DNA of 64,000 nucleotides from Streptomyces sp. Mut1 (GCF_030719295.1 NZ_CP120997.1:4971501-5035500), one strand, 5' to 3'; shown: positions 53,536-62,282, counted from the stretch's first letter. The notes: generated from the sequence alone by a model not told the origin. Program-made: numbers and translations.

Positions 53536-53658
53536 TCAGCGGCGGGGCGCGTCCTCGCCCCGCTCGGTCGCCTCGACGTAGGCGGCGGCCCGCTTGCGGG
53601 CCTTGAACCAGAAGTAGAGGCCGAGACCGATGAGGGCCAGAGGTATCAGGCGTGCCAC
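53536..53658 (-). CDS. 40-residue single-pass membrane protein
   Basis: GTG 53658 is preceded by AGGACAGG. The product is MARLIPLALIGLGLYFWFK, then ARKRAAAYVEATERGEDAPRR: one helix with a positive, then acidic cytoplasmic tail. It lies between msrA and the 368-residue membrane protein gene, all on the minus strand. I recognise no family. Short length makes the call moderate, but the start context and codon bias are good. Confidence 0.6.
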   Translation of the reverse strand: MARLIPLALIGLGLYFWFKARKRAAAYVEATERGEDAPRR

Positions 53659-53733
53659 GGGTGTACCTGTCCTTGCGGTGGGGAACGACGGGGCCCCTAC
53701 CGTCGCACAGGCGACGCCCCCGCGGGAGGGGCG

Positions 53734-54840
53734 TCAGCGCGGCAGCGTCGCCGGGCTGCCGCCGTTCGCCTCGTAGCCCGCGACCGCCAGCGCCCGGTAC
53801 ACCGTGTACTCGGCGGCCGGGTCCTCGCTCGCCGTCCAGGGCAGCGCGCCCACGTGCCCGTCGATGTGGACCAGCTGGTGCACCGCCTCCGACCAGCGCT
53901 CCATCCGGACCAGGAACAGCACGAGCAGGTGGCGCACATGCGCGAGCATCGGGTCGTCGCGGCGCGCCGCGTGGACCGCGAACATCGCGCCCTCGACCGC
54001 CTTCGTCACCACCTGGCTCTGGTAGAAGCCCCGCACGAGATTGATCTCGGGCAGGTGCTCGTACACCGCGAACAGCGGCAGCGCGGCCAGCAGCGAGCCC
54101 TGCGGGGCGCGGGCGGCCGCGGCGGTCGCGAAGCGGTCGGCCTCCTCGCGCGAACCGTGCCACCGCTCGCTCCAGAAGTGCAGGGCCGCGATGTGCGCCC
54201 CCATGTGCGCGGGCGCCCGGTCGATGATCTTCGCCCAGACCTGGTCGAACTCCTCGCCGGAATACCCCAGTCCACGGGCGACCGCCAGCTCCACGATGTA
54301 CGGAACGGGGTCACCCGGCGCCAGCAGAGCCGCCTCGGCGATCACCGAACGGGCCTCCTCCAGCAGGATCCGGAAGTCGTCCGTACCCGCCGTGGACGAA
54401 CGCCACGCCTGCTGGACCAGGAACTCCGCGTGCACCGCCGCAGCGCCCGCGTCCTTCGGGGCCTGGGACCGCCACTTGCGCAGCCAGGCCCCGCCGACGC
54501 CCGGCCGCTGGAGCAGTTCGAGCGAGGCTGCCCCGGCGAACGCCTGTACCCGCTGCCACCGGACCTCGCTCTCCTTCGGCGTCCCCGCCAGCAGCTGGGA
54601 CGCCGCCCGCCACTCCTGCGTGTGCTGGACGACCTCCAGCACGTCCAGCAGATCCTGGTCGGGGCCGGGCGTGCGGACGTCCAGCTCCTCCTGGCGCACG
54701 AAACCGTAGTCCTGCGGGTCCGCCGCGTCGGGGGAGCCCGGCGCGGCCAGCCGGATACCACCGCCCCGACGGCGCAGCACGAACGGGCCGATGACGGCGG
54801 TCAGCATGCACAGCGCGAGCAGGATCCACAGAATCTCCAT
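53734..54840 (-). CDS. Membrane-anchored helical-repeat protein of unknown function
   Basis: 368 residues from ATG 54840. An N-terminal helix (MEILWILLALCMLTAVIGPFVLRRR) anchors it with a cytoplasmic body. The rest is nearly all helical (for example VLEVVQHTQEWRAASQLLAGTP, FLVQQAWRSSTAG, MGAHIAALHFWSERWHGSREEADRFATAAAA), in the manner of tetratricopeptide-like solenoids, though no exact repeat consensus is seen. No catalytic motif is visible. It is divergent from metB with 68 bases between starts. Confidence 0.75.
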   Translation of the reverse strand: MEILWILLALCMLTAVIGPFVLRRRGGGIRLAAPGSPDAADPQDYGFVRQEELDVRTPGPDQDLLDVLEVVQHTQEWRAASQLLAGTPKESEVRWQRVQAFAGAASLELLQRPGVGGAWLRKWRSQAPKDAGAAAVHAEFLVQQAWRSSTAGTDDFRILLEEARSVIAEAALLAPGDPVPYIVELAVARGLGYSGEEFDQVWAKIIDRAPAHMGAHIAALHFWSERWHGSREEADRFATAAAARAPQGSLLAALPLFAVYEHLPEINLVRGFYQSQVVTKAVEGAMFAVHAARRDDPMLAHVRHLLVLFLVRMERWSEAVHQLVHIDGHVGALPWTASEDPAAEYTVYRALAVAGYEANGGSPATLPR

Positions 54841-54908
54841 GCCCCCATTGTCACCGGACGGCCCCGGTGCTCCATGAGCGCCCTCGCGACGAACTACGCT
54901 CGGGCCCC

Positions 54909-56054
54909 ATGAGCGACCAGCACAGCTTCGAAACTCTCGCGATCCACGCGGGGAACACCGCCGACCCCCTCACCGGCGCGGTGGTTCCGCCCATTTACCA
55001 GGTGTCCACGTACAAGCAGGACGGCGTGGGCGGACTGCGCGGCGGCTACGAGTACAGCCGCAGCGCCAACCCGACCCGCACCGCCCTGGAGGAGAACCTC
55101 GCGGCCCTGGAAGGCGGCCGCACCGGGCTCGCCTTCGCCTCCGGCCTCGCCGCCGAGGACTGCCTGCTCCGTACGCTGCTGACCCCCGGCGACCACGTGG
55201 TCATCCCGGACGACGCCTACGGCGGCACGTTCCGGCTGTTCGCGAAGGTCGCCACGCGCTGGGGCGTGGAGTTCTCCGTGGCCGACACCTCGGACGTGGC
55301 GGCGGTACGGGCGGCGATCACCCCGCGCACCAAGGCGGTCTGGGTGGAGACCCCGTCCAACCCGCTGCTCGGCATCACCGACATCGCGGCCGTCGCCGAG
55401 GTCGCCCGCGCCGCCGGTGCGCGCCTCGTCGTCGACAACACCTTCGCCAGCCCCTACCTCCAGCAGCCCCTCGCGCTCGGCGCCGACGTCGTGGTGCACT
55501 CCACCACCAAGTACATGGGCGGCCACTCGGACGTTGTCGGCGGTGCGCTCGTCGCCAACGACCCCGACCTCGCCGAGGAGCTGACCTTCCACCAGAACGC
55601 GATGGGCGGCGTCGCCGGCCCGTTCGACGCCTGGCTGGTGCTGCGCGGCATCAAGACCCTCGCCGTCCGCATGGACCGGCACAGCGAGAACGCCACCAAG
55701 GTCGCCGACCTGCTGACCCGCCACCCCAAGGTCACCCACGTCCTCTACCCCGGGCTGCCCGACCACCCGGGCCACGAGGTCGCCGCCAAGCAGATGAAGG
55801 CGTTCGGCGGCATGGTGTCCTTCCGCGTCGCGGGCGGCGAGGAGGCGGCGGTCGAGGTCTGCAACCGCGCCAAGCTGTTCACGCTGGGCGAGTCGCTCGG
55901 CGGCGTCGAGTCGCTGCTGGAGCACCCGGGCCGCATGACGCACGCCTCGGCGGCCGGCTCCCCGCTGGAGGTCCCCGGCGACCTGGTCCGCCTCTCCGTC
56001 GGCATCGAGAACGGCGACGACCTGCTCGCCGACCTCGCGCAGGCGCTCGGCTGA
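54909..56054 (+). CDS. metB: Cystathionine gamma-synthase
   Basis: 381 residues from ATG 54909; the in-frame ATG at 54867 is in a GC-poor context for coding. It is a Cys/Met-metabolism PLP enzyme: LAIHAGNTADPLTGAVVPPIYQ, YEYSRSANPTRTALEENLAALEGG, VETPSNPLLGITDI and the PLP lysine Lys201 in STTKYMGGHSDVVGG. It joins cysteine to an activated homoserine to make cystathionine. Cystathionine gamma-lyase is very similar, so direction cannot be fixed from sequence. A 23-bp hairpin follows. Confidence 0.92.
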   Translation: MSDQHSFETLAIHAGNTADPLTGAVVPPIYQVSTYKQDGVGGLRGGYEYSRSANPTRTALEENLAALEGGRTGLAFASGLAAEDCLLRTLLTPGDHVVIPDDAYGGTFRLFAKVATRWGVEFSVADTSDVAAVRAAITPRTKAVWVETPSNPLLGITDIAAVAEVARAAGARLVVDNTFASPYLQQPLALGADVVVHSTTKYMGGHSDVVGGALVANDPDLAEELTFHQNAMGGVAGPFDAWLVLRGIKTLAVRMDRHSENATKVADLLTRHPKVTHVLYPGLPDHPGHEVAAKQMKAFGGMVSFRVAGGEEAAVEVCNRAKLFTLGESLGGVESLLEHPGRMTHASAAGSPLEVPGDLVRLSVGIENGDDLLADLAQALG

Positions 56055-56227
56055 GCGGGCCGGTCGCGTACTGAACGCGGGCCGAACGCGGACCGATCGC
56101 GAACTGATCGCGGATTGAACGCGGTCGCGAACTGATCGCGGGCCGGTCGCGGGCCGGTCGCGGACTGAACGAGGGCGGGGCCGGGAAAACCGGTCGCGCC
56201 CTTGTTCAGTCCGCGACCGATCCGCGT
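56055..56227. terminator. Repeat-rich spacer ending in a long hairpin
   Basis: After metB the sequence repeats GATCGCG/GGTCGCG/GAACGCG motifs (56063-56160). It then forms a near-perfect 23-bp inverted repeat (56155-56177 and 56197-56219, 22 of 23 paired, loop 19). The hairpin lies between convergent metB and the small membrane gene and should terminate both. Confidence 0.7.
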
Positions 56228-56482
56228 TCACCAGCCCTCCAACGGCGGCGTCGTCCCGGCCGGCGGCGCCTGCCACGGCTGCGCCACCACCGCCCACACC
56301 GTGAACACGGCAACCCCCGCGATCAGCGCCAGCAGCCCGAGCCGGCGCAGCGTCCGCCGGCGCCGCAGCAGCCGGCCACCGCGCTCCGCCGCCCGCGCGG
56401 CCAGCCCGGCGGGCACCCGCGGCTGTGGACGGGCCTCCAGCATCCGCCGCACCTCGTCCTGTCTGCGCCCGGTGCCGCTCAC
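56228..56482 (-). CDS. Small membrane protein, possible anti-sigma partner
   Basis: 84 residues from GTG 56482, overlapping the ECF sigma gene stop by 4 bases (GTGA). The N half is cytoplasmic and basic (RRQDEVRRMLEARPQPRVPAGLAARAAERGGRLLRRRR). One helix follows (LGLLALIAGVAVFTVWAVV), then a short outer Pro-rich tail. The coupling and topology fit a membrane-bound modulator of the sigma factor. There is no zinc-binding HxxxCxxC motif, so it is not a standard ZAS anti-sigma factor. The role is inferred only from linkage. Confidence 0.7.
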   Translation of the reverse strand: MSGTGRRQDEVRRMLEARPQPRVPAGLAARAAERGGRLLRRRRTLRRLGLLALIAGVAVFTVWAVVAQPWQAPPAGTTPPLEGW

Positions 56483-56973
56483 GGCCCGGCCCCCAGGAGG
56501 CGGGCGGGGCCCCGGCGCCCGGTCGGGCCGCGGGTGCCGCGCATCGTGGCCACCGCCCGGTTGCAGACCGCGCGCACCTGCTGGCGCCCCAGCCCGAGCA
56601 GCGCCGCCGTCTGCTCCTCGGACACCCCTTCGTACAGCCGCAGTACCAGGACCAGACGCTCCTGCGGGGTCAGCCGGTCCAGCAGCCCGCCGCGCGGGCG
56701 GTGGTGGCGCCAGGACGCGCGGGCGAATCGGGCGGCCAGTTCCTGCCGGGTGCGGTCGTACGGGTCCTCGCCCCGCAGCCGCTCCCAGTCCGCGAATGTC
56801 CGCGCCAGCGAGGCCGTCAGGAGGCGCTGTGCGCGGGGGTTGGCGCCGGGCGGGTCGGCCGGTTCGGCGGTGAGCAGGGTCGCCGTGTGCAGCAGCCGTC
56901 CCGCCGCGCCCGCCACGAAGGCCTCGAACTCCTGGGCGCGGCACCGCTGTCGGCCCGCATGGCGCTCCCGCAC
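56479..56973 (-). CDS. ECF-type RNA polymerase sigma factor
   Basis: 164 residues from GTG 56973; TTG 57009 would add 12 residues. Region 4 is clear: LLDRLTPQERLVLVLRLYEGVSEEQTAALLGLGRQQVRAVCNRAVATMRG. Region 2 is present but weak (AQEFEAFVAGAAGRLLHTATLLT, then ASLARTFADWERLRG), as in the SigE-like actinobacterial group. Residues between are Pro/Ala-rich. It is co-translated with the small membrane protein downstream. The promoter class is unknown. Confidence 0.85.
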   Translation of the reverse strand: MRERHAGRQRCRAQEFEAFVAGAAGRLLHTATLLTAEPADPPGANPRAQRLLTASLARTFADWERLRGEDPYDRTRQELAARFARASWRHHRPRGGLLDRLTPQERLVLVLRLYEGVSEEQTAALLGLGRQQVRAVCNRAVATMRGTRGPTGRRGPARLLGAGP

Positions 56974-57039
56974 ACCGTCAATCCGAGCGCGCCGGGGGCC
57001 GGGGGTCAACCCCTCGGCGGCCGGGGACCGCCCGGGGGG

Positions 57040-57570
57040 TCAGCCCGACTGGGCGGTCTGGTGCGCGGCCTGCCGGGCGGCCAGCGCGGCGTTGAACCGG
57101 GTGAGCAGCGCGCAGAACGTGTCGCGCTCCTCCTCGTTCCACCCGTCGGTGACCTGCGTCATCAACTCCCGCCGTGAGGCACGGACCTCGTCCAGCCGGG
57201 CCTGGCCGCGCGGGGAGAGCTGGAGGACGACCGCGCGGCCGTCCTCGGGATGCGAGGTCCGCTTGACGAGGCCGGTGTCCACCAGCGGCGCGACCTGCCG
57301 GGTCACGGTGGACGAGTCGATCCCCATCCCGGCGGCCAGCGCCTTGACGCCCATCGGCCCTTCCCGGTCCAGCCGGTTCAGCAGCAGGTATGCCGCCCGG
57401 TCCATGGAGTTGCGCACCTGGCCCACCCCGCCGAGGCGGGTCTGCTCGGCGCGGCGGGCGAATACGGCGACCTGGTGCTGAAGTGTGTCGAGAACGTGTT
57501 CGGGACCCGGGTTTTCCGGGGCAGCGCCCCCGGAAGGAGACGAGGCAGTCGTCATGTCCTGAGGGGGCAT
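57040..57570 (-). CDS. MarR-family transcriptional regulator
   Basis: 176 residues from ATG 57570 (ATG 57555 also possible). The winged helix is clear: SMDRAAYLLLNRLDREGPMGVKALAAGMGIDSSTVTRQVAPLVDTGLVKRTSHPEDGRAVVLQLSPRGQARLDEV. The N-terminal 20 residues are a disordered Pro/Ser/Gly stretch. It is divergent from ilvA with about 155 bases between starts, but a functional link is not shown. MarR proteins commonly sense phenolic or oxidant ligands. Confidence 0.92.
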   Translation of the reverse strand: MPPQDMTTASSPSGGAAPENPGPEHVLDTLQHQVAVFARRAEQTRLGGVGQVRNSMDRAAYLLLNRLDREGPMGVKALAAGMGIDSSTVTRQVAPLVDTGLVKRTSHPEDGRAVVLQLSPRGQARLDEVRASRRELMTQVTDGWNEEERDTFCALLTRFNAALAARQAAHQTAQSG

Positions 57571-57725
57571 GGCCGGGGGCTCTCTTCGTGCGGTGTCGGA
57601 TGGGTGGGGGACAGAGTACGCGGCCCCGGGGCAACGCGTACCAGCGCTGCACAAACCTGCGGACACCGGCGCAGGACGGCCCGGTAGCGGCGGCCGGCGC
57701 CCTTCTCAGCTGCAAGACTTACGGT

Positions 57726-58955
57726 ATGAACTTCGCGTCGCCCGGCCGCTTTCCCCCGCTGATCCTCGATGATGTGCGCGGGGCGCAGAAGATGCTCTCC
57801 GGGGTTTCCAAGGTCACCCCGCTGGAGGGCAGCCGCCATCTGAGCGCACTGGTGGGCGCGCCCGTCCTGTTCAAGTGCGAGAACCTCCAGCGGACCGGTT
57901 CGTTCAAACTGCGGGGCGCGTACGTACGCATCTCCGGTCTGACACCGGTCGAACGCGCCGCGGGCGTCGTGGCCGCCAGTGCCGGAAACCATGCGCAGGG
58001 TGTCGCGCTCGCGTCTGCGCTGCTCGGCGTACGCTCCACGGTCTTCATGCCGGTCGGCGCGCCGCTGCCGAAGGTCGCGGCGACCCGTGAGTACGGGGCC
58101 CGGGTGCGGCTGCACGGCACGGTCGTGGACGAGACCCTGGCCGCGGCGCAGGAGTACGCGCGCGAGACCGGCGCGGTCTTCATCCACCCCTTCGACCACG
58201 CCGACATCATCGCGGGGCAGGGCACGGTGGGCCTGGAGATCCTGGAGCAGTGCCCCGAGGTCCGCACGATCGTCGTCGGGGTCGGCGGCGGCGGGCTCGC
58301 GGCCGGGATCGCGGTCGCGGTCAAGGCGGTCAGGCCCGATGTGCGGATCGTCGGCGTGCAGGCGGCCGGCGCCGCCTGCTACCCGCCGTCCCTGGCGGCC
58401 GGTCGTCCCGTCTCGATCGGCTCGCTCCAGACGATGGCCGACGGCATCAAGGTCGGGCGCCCCGGTGACGTGCCGTTCGGCCTGGTCCAGGACCTGGTGG
58501 ACGAGGTGCGTACGGTCTCCGAGGACGAGCTGTCCAGCGCCCTGCTGCTCTGTCTGGAGCGGGCCAAGATGGTGGTCGAGCCGGCCGGGGCGAGCCCGGT
58601 GGCCGCCCTGCTCAGCGACCCGAAGTCGTTCCACGGGCCCGTGGTGGCCCTGCTCTCCGGCGGCAATGTGGACCCGCTCCTGATGCAGCGCATCCTGACC
58701 CACGGCATGGCGGCGGCCGGCCGCTATCTGAGCCTGCGGCTGCGGCTGACGGACCGCCCCGGCGCGCTGGCCACCCTGCTCGGCGTGCTCTCGGTGGCCG
58801 ACGCCAACGTCCTGGACGTGAGCCACGCCCGCACCGACCCCCGGCTCGGCCTCACCGAGGCGGAGGTGGAACTGCACCTGGAGACCAAGGGCCCCGAGCA
58901 CTGCGAGGACGTGAAGGCGGCGCTGCGCGAGGCGGGCTACCGGGTGATGGAGTGA
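57726..58955 (+). CDS. ilvA: Threonine ammonia-lyase
   Basis: 409 residues from ATG 57726. It converts threonine to 2-oxobutanoate and ammonia, the first step to isoleucine. PLP lysine Lys61 in GSFKLRGAYVRI, VAASAGNHAQGVALAS, the phosphate loop VVGVGGGGLAAGIAVAVKA and SGGNVDPLL are present. A single ACT-like domain ends the protein (LRLRLTDRPGALATLLGVLSVADANVLDVSHART). This matches the shorter form that starts about residue 60 of E. coli IlvA and has one ACT domain. There is no obvious ribosome site before the ATG, so it may be leaderless. Confidence 0.93.
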   Translation: MNFASPGRFPPLILDDVRGAQKMLSGVSKVTPLEGSRHLSALVGAPVLFKCENLQRTGSFKLRGAYVRISGLTPVERAAGVVAASAGNHAQGVALASALLGVRSTVFMPVGAPLPKVAATREYGARVRLHGTVVDETLAAAQEYARETGAVFIHPFDHADIIAGQGTVGLEILEQCPEVRTIVVGVGGGGLAAGIAVAVKAVRPDVRIVGVQAAGAACYPPSLAAGRPVSIGSLQTMADGIKVGRPGDVPFGLVQDLVDEVRTVSEDELSSALLLCLERAKMVVEPAGASPVAALLSDPKSFHGPVVALLSGGNVDPLLMQRILTHGMAAAGRYLSLRLRLTDRPGALATLLGVLSVADANVLDVSHARTDPRLGLTEAEVELHLETKGPEHCEDVKAALREAGYRVME

Positions 58956-59125
58956 CGGCCCGCGGCCGCGCGGACCGGACGCTTGTGAGTCGCGATGTAT
59001 CGCGATACTGTGCGTGCGCCCGGTCCGGCGGACCCACGTTCGGCTTGTGTGTTCACCGGGCGCGGTACTACGGGCAAATCTAGGATCTGTGAGGCAGCCA
59101 CCCGAACGCACTGGGGGAATCCCTT

Positions 59126-60151
59126 ATGCCAGGCGCCATCTACGCCGAAGGGCTCGTGAAGACCTTCGGAGACGTACGAGCACTCGGCGGTGTCGACCTG
59201 GACGTGCCCGAAGGCACCGTCCTCGGACTCCTGGGCCCCAACGGGGCCGGCAAGACGACCGCCGTACGCGTCCTGACGACGCTGCTCAAGCCCGACAGCG
59301 GCAGCGCCTTCGTCGCGGGTATCGACGTGCTGAAGAACCCCAACGAGGTACGGCGCTCGATCGGGCTCTCCGGCCAGTTCGCCGCCGTCGACGAATACCT
59401 GACCGGCCGCGAGAACCTCCGCATGGTCGGCCAGCTCTACCAGATGAGCGGGCGCGCGGCGAAGGTCCGGGCGGGGGAGCTGCTGGAGCGGTTCAACCTG
59501 GCCGACGCGGCCGACCGCCCCGCCAAGACGTACTCCGGCGGCATGCGCCGCCGCCTCGACCTCGCCGCCGCCCTCGTCGTCTCCCCGCCGGTCATGTTCA
59601 TGGACGAGCCGACCACCGGCCTCGACCCGCGCAACCGGCAGCAGCTCTGGGACGTCATCCAGGAACTGGTCGCCGGCGGTACGACCCTGCTGCTGACCAC
59701 GCAGTACCTGGAGGAGGCGGACCACCTCGCCCACGACATCTGCGTGATCGACCACGGCAGGGTCATCGCCCGGGGCACATCCGACCAGCTCAAGGCCCGC
59801 ACCGGCGGCGAGCGCGTCGAGGTCGTCGTGCACGAGCCCGACCAGATCGAACCAGCCCGCGCCGTCCTCACCCGGCTCGGCAAGGGCGAGACCGCAGTCC
59901 TCCCGCACATGCGCAAACTGACCGTCCCGGTCGACGGCGGCGCCAAGCTCCTCGCCGAGGTCATCCGGGAACTCGACGGTCTGGGCGTGGAGATCGACGA
60001 CATCGGACTGCGCCGCCCCACCCTCGACGACGTGTTCATCTCCCTCACCGGCCACGCCGCCGAACAGCAGAAGAGCGACGAGAACGCCGGGGACGGCGAG
60101 GGCGGGACGGCCGAGCCGGCCACCGGCGCCCGGACGGAGGCAGAGAAGTGA
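59126..60151 (+). CDS. ABC transporter ATP-binding protein, DrrA type
   Basis: 341 residues from ATG 59126 with GGGGGAA upstream. Walker A is GPNGAGKTTAVRVLTTLL, the Q-loop is GLSGQFAAVDEYLTGRENL, the signature is YSGGMRRRLDLAAALV, Walker B is VMFMDEPTTGLDPRNR and the H-loop region is LLTTQYLEEADHLAHD. The C-terminal DUF4162-like domain follows (RVEVVVHEPDQIEPA), as in daunorubicin-resistance transporters, and ends in a Glu/Ala-rich tail. It pairs with the permease downstream (GTGA overlap). The substrate is unknown; self-resistance or lipid export are both possible. Confidence 0.95.
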   Translation: MPGAIYAEGLVKTFGDVRALGGVDLDVPEGTVLGLLGPNGAGKTTAVRVLTTLLKPDSGSAFVAGIDVLKNPNEVRRSIGLSGQFAAVDEYLTGRENLRMVGQLYQMSGRAAKVRAGELLERFNLADAADRPAKTYSGGMRRRLDLAAALVVSPPVMFMDEPTTGLDPRNRQQLWDVIQELVAGGTTLLLTTQYLEEADHLAHDICVIDHGRVIARGTSDQLKARTGGERVEVVVHEPDQIEPARAVLTRLGKGETAVLPHMRKLTVPVDGGAKLLAEVIRELDGLGVEIDDIGLRRPTLDDVFISLTGHAAEQQKSDENAGDGEGGTAEPATGARTEAEK

Positions 60152-61002
60152 GCGCCCTCACCCAGACGAGCACGGCCCCGGTCGCACGCTCCGGCGGCGG
60201 CATCGGCCAGTCCGTACGCGACTCGCTGGTCATCGCCCGCCGCAACCTGATCCGCATGACCCGGATCCCCGAGATGGTCATCTTCGGGCTCATCCAGCCG
60301 ATCATGTTCGTGGTGCTGTTCACGTACGTCTTCGGCGGGTCCATCAAGGTCGGCGGCACGATCTCGCCGCAGGCCTACCGCGAGTTCCTGATGGCCGGCA
60401 TCTTCGCCCAGACCGTCACCTTCGCCACCGCGGGCGCGGGGGCGGGCATCGCGGACGACATGCACAAGGGGCTGATCGACCGCTTCCGGTCCCTGCCCAT
60501 GACCCGGGGCGCCGTCCTGACCGGACGCACCCTCGCCGACCTCGTGCAGACCGCGCTCACGCTCGTCGTCCTCGCGGGCGTCGCGCTGATCGTCGGCTGG
60601 CGCACCCACGAGAACATCGGCAAGGTGCTGCTGGGCTTCCTCCTGCTGCTCCTGCTCGGCTACGCGTTCTCCTGGATCGGCGCGCTGATCGGCCTCACCG
60701 TCCGCACCCCGGAGGCGGCCACATCCGGCGGGCTGATCTGGCTCTTCCCGCTCACGTTCATCTCGAACGCCTTCGTGGACGCCAACCAGATGCCGACGTT
60801 CCTGCGCTACATCGCCGAGTGGAACCCGTTCAGCGCCACCGTGCAGGCCTGCCGGGTCCTCTTCGGGAACCTGCCGGAGGGCTTCGTCACACCCGACGCC
60901 TGGCCCATGCAGCACCCGATCATCGCCTCGGTCGTGTGGTCCGTGGTGATCCTCGCGGTCTTCCGGACCCTCGCGGTCCGCAAGTACCGCTCGGCGGCCT
61001 AG
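60148..61002 (+). CDS. ABC-2 type transporter permease, DrrB type
   Basis: 284 residues from GTG 60148, with GGAGGCAG upstream, inside the ATPase gene end. Six hydrophobic helices are seen: MVIFGLIQPIMFVVLFTYVFGG, FAQTVTFATAGAGAGIADD, ALTLVVLAGVALIVGW, VLLGFLLLLLLGYAFSWIGALIGL, GGLIWLFPLTFISNAFV and IIASVVWSVVILAVF. The ABC-2 motif MHKGLIDRFRSLPMTRGAVLTGR is typical of DrrB. A half transporter acting with the DrrA-like ATPase. The stop is followed by a 20-bp hairpin. Confidence 0.95.
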   Translation: MSALTQTSTAPVARSGGGIGQSVRDSLVIARRNLIRMTRIPEMVIFGLIQPIMFVVLFTYVFGGSIKVGGTISPQAYREFLMAGIFAQTVTFATAGAGAGIADDMHKGLIDRFRSLPMTRGAVLTGRTLADLVQTALTLVVLAGVALIVGWRTHENIGKVLLGFLLLLLLGYAFSWIGALIGLTVRTPEAATSGGLIWLFPLTFISNAFVDANQMPTFLRYIAEWNPFSATVQACRVLFGNLPEGFVTPDAWPMQHPIIASVVWSVVILAVFRTLAVRKYRSAA

Positions 61003-61016
61003 GAGGTCCCTGCCGC

Positions 61017-61060
61017 ACAGCGGGAAGCCCCGGCCGTCGACGGCCGGGGCTTCCCGCTGT
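61017..61060. terminator. Bidirectional hairpin terminator
   Basis: A 20-bp perfect inverted repeat (61017-61036 and 61041-61060, loop 4) lies between the ABC permease and convergent greA. Confidence 0.8.
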
Positions 61061-61086
61061 CCGCGTCTGCGGTGCGCGGCGGTGGA

Positions 61087-61584
61087 TCAGCCGGTGTACG
61101 GCTTCGCCGACAGGATCTTCACCGTGGCGGTCTTGCCGTTCGGCAGCTCGTATTCGGCGCTCTCGCCCATCTTCTTGCCGTTCACGCCGGTGCCGAGCGG
61201 CGACTGCGGCGAGTACGTCTCGATGTCGCCGCTGGCGTACTCGCGGGAGGCCAGGAGGAAGGTCACCGTGTCGTCGTCATCGCCGTCGAAGGCGATCGTC
61301 ACGACCATGCCGGGCTCGACCACGCCGTCGTCGGCCGGCGGCTCGCCGACCTTCGCGTGCTCGAGGAGCTGGGTCAGCTGGCGCACCCGGAGCTCCATCT
61401 TGCCCTGCTCCTCCTTGGCCGCGTGGTACCCGCCGTTCTCGCGCAGGTCCCCCTCCTCACGGGCCGCCGCGATCTTGACGGCGATCTCCGTGCGCGCGGG
61501 ACCAGACAGGTGCTCCAGCTCGGCCTTGAGCTGGTTGTACGCCTCCTGCGTGAGCCAGGTGACGTTTTCGCTGGTCTGGGTCAC
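61087..61584 (-). CDS. greA: Transcription elongation factor GreA
   Basis: 165 residues from GTG 61584, with GAGGAG upstream; the open frame continues to 61665 but this start gives the standard GreA length. The N-terminal coiled coil reads WLTQEAYNQLKAELEHL, then RTEIAVKIAAAREEGDLRENGGYHAAKEEQGKMELRVRQL, with the acidic tip (EEGDLREN) that enters the polymerase channel. The C-terminal domain ends SPLGTGVNGKKMGESAEYELPNGKTATVKILSAKPY. It helps cleave back-tracked RNA. Confidence 0.95.
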   Translation of the reverse strand: MTQTSENVTWLTQEAYNQLKAELEHLSGPARTEIAVKIAAAREEGDLRENGGYHAAKEEQGKMELRVRQLTQLLEHAKVGEPPADDGVVEPGMVVTIAFDGDDDDTVTFLLASREYASGDIETYSPQSPLGTGVNGKKMGESAEYELPNGKTATVKILSAKPYTG

Positions 61585-61768
61585 AGGGTGCTCCTCGTCG
61601 GTACTGGGAATACAAAGCAACGCCCTACCCGGGAAGCATGCGCTCCTACGGGTGGGCGAAACCACGAGCCTAACAATTCACCGGGAAAAGGGGGAGAAGG
61701 TAAAAGACCCGACCGAGGAAAGCGCAGGTCAGGTCCTGTTAAGTGAGGTTACGACGGGCGTGCTGCGG

Positions 61769-62185
61769 TCAACGCGGTGCCCCGCCGTCGTCCGTGCAGC
61801 CGAGCAGCTCGACGGCGGTCGCCCGGGACGTCGTGCGCAGGGTCAGGACGCGGTCGATCCGGCTGCTGTCGCCGTCGAAACGGAAGTCCTTGCGGGCGAC
61901 CTCCGTACCGTCCTCGCGCTGCGCGCGCACCGTGCAGTACCCCTGGGCGTCCCGGTCCTTGCGCACCTCCAGATGCACCTCGGCCTTGCCGTCCGAGACC
62001 ACCTTGAACTTGATCATCTCGGCACTGAGGCCCTGACCTGCCACGTAGTCGTACCCGATCCAGCCGACCACACCCAGCAGCACGGCGCCGAGCACCCCGC
62101 CGACGACCTTGAGCTTGCGATCCGCGCGCTGGTTCGCGGAGCGGCCGTAGCGGTTCTCGGGAAGCGCCTCGCGCACCGCCGTCAT
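61769..62185 (-). CDS. DUF4307-family membrane protein
   Basis: 138 residues from ATG 62185 with GGGAGGAA upstream. N-terminal REALPENRYGRSANQRADRKLKVVGGVLGAVLLGVVGWIGYDYV gives a cytoplasmic basic stretch and one helix. The outer domain (IKFKVVSDGKAEVHLEVRKDRDAQGYCTVRAQREDGTEVARKDFRFDG) is a beta-sandwich typical of DUF4307, with Cys pairs near 93 and 132. Function unknown. It is divergent from mca, sharing 97 bases of promoter region, an arrangement I recall from other actinobacteria. Confidence 0.88.
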   Translation of the reverse strand: MTAVREALPENRYGRSANQRADRKLKVVGGVLGAVLLGVVGWIGYDYVAGQGLSAEMIKFKVVSDGKAEVHLEVRKDRDAQGYCTVRAQREDGTEVARKDFRFDGDSSRIDRVLTLRTTSRATAVELLGCTDDGGAPR

Positions 62186-62212
62186 GATCGTTCCTCCCGT
62201 ACCGGGGATCGA

Positions 62213-62238
62213 GGAATTTTCCACCCCCCGGTTCGGTC
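62213..62238 (+). promoter_or_regulatory. Candidate SigR-type promoter upstream of mca
   Basis: GGAAT (62213-62217) is followed after 18 bases by GTC (62236-62238), one base off the SigR consensus GGAAT-N18-19-GTT. Mca belongs to the thiol-oxidative SigR regulon in S. coelicolor. A TATAGA motif at 62241 is a competing vegetative -10 candidate. Confidence 0.4.
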
Positions 62239-62282
62239 ACTATAGAAGTTGCACTTCGCGACCAATCACTGAGGATCGAGTC

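Noticed and set aside
61603..61612. GGAAT near greA as a SigR promoter
   Set aside because: It lies on the + strand, the wrong orientation for greA, with no GTT at 18-19 bases.
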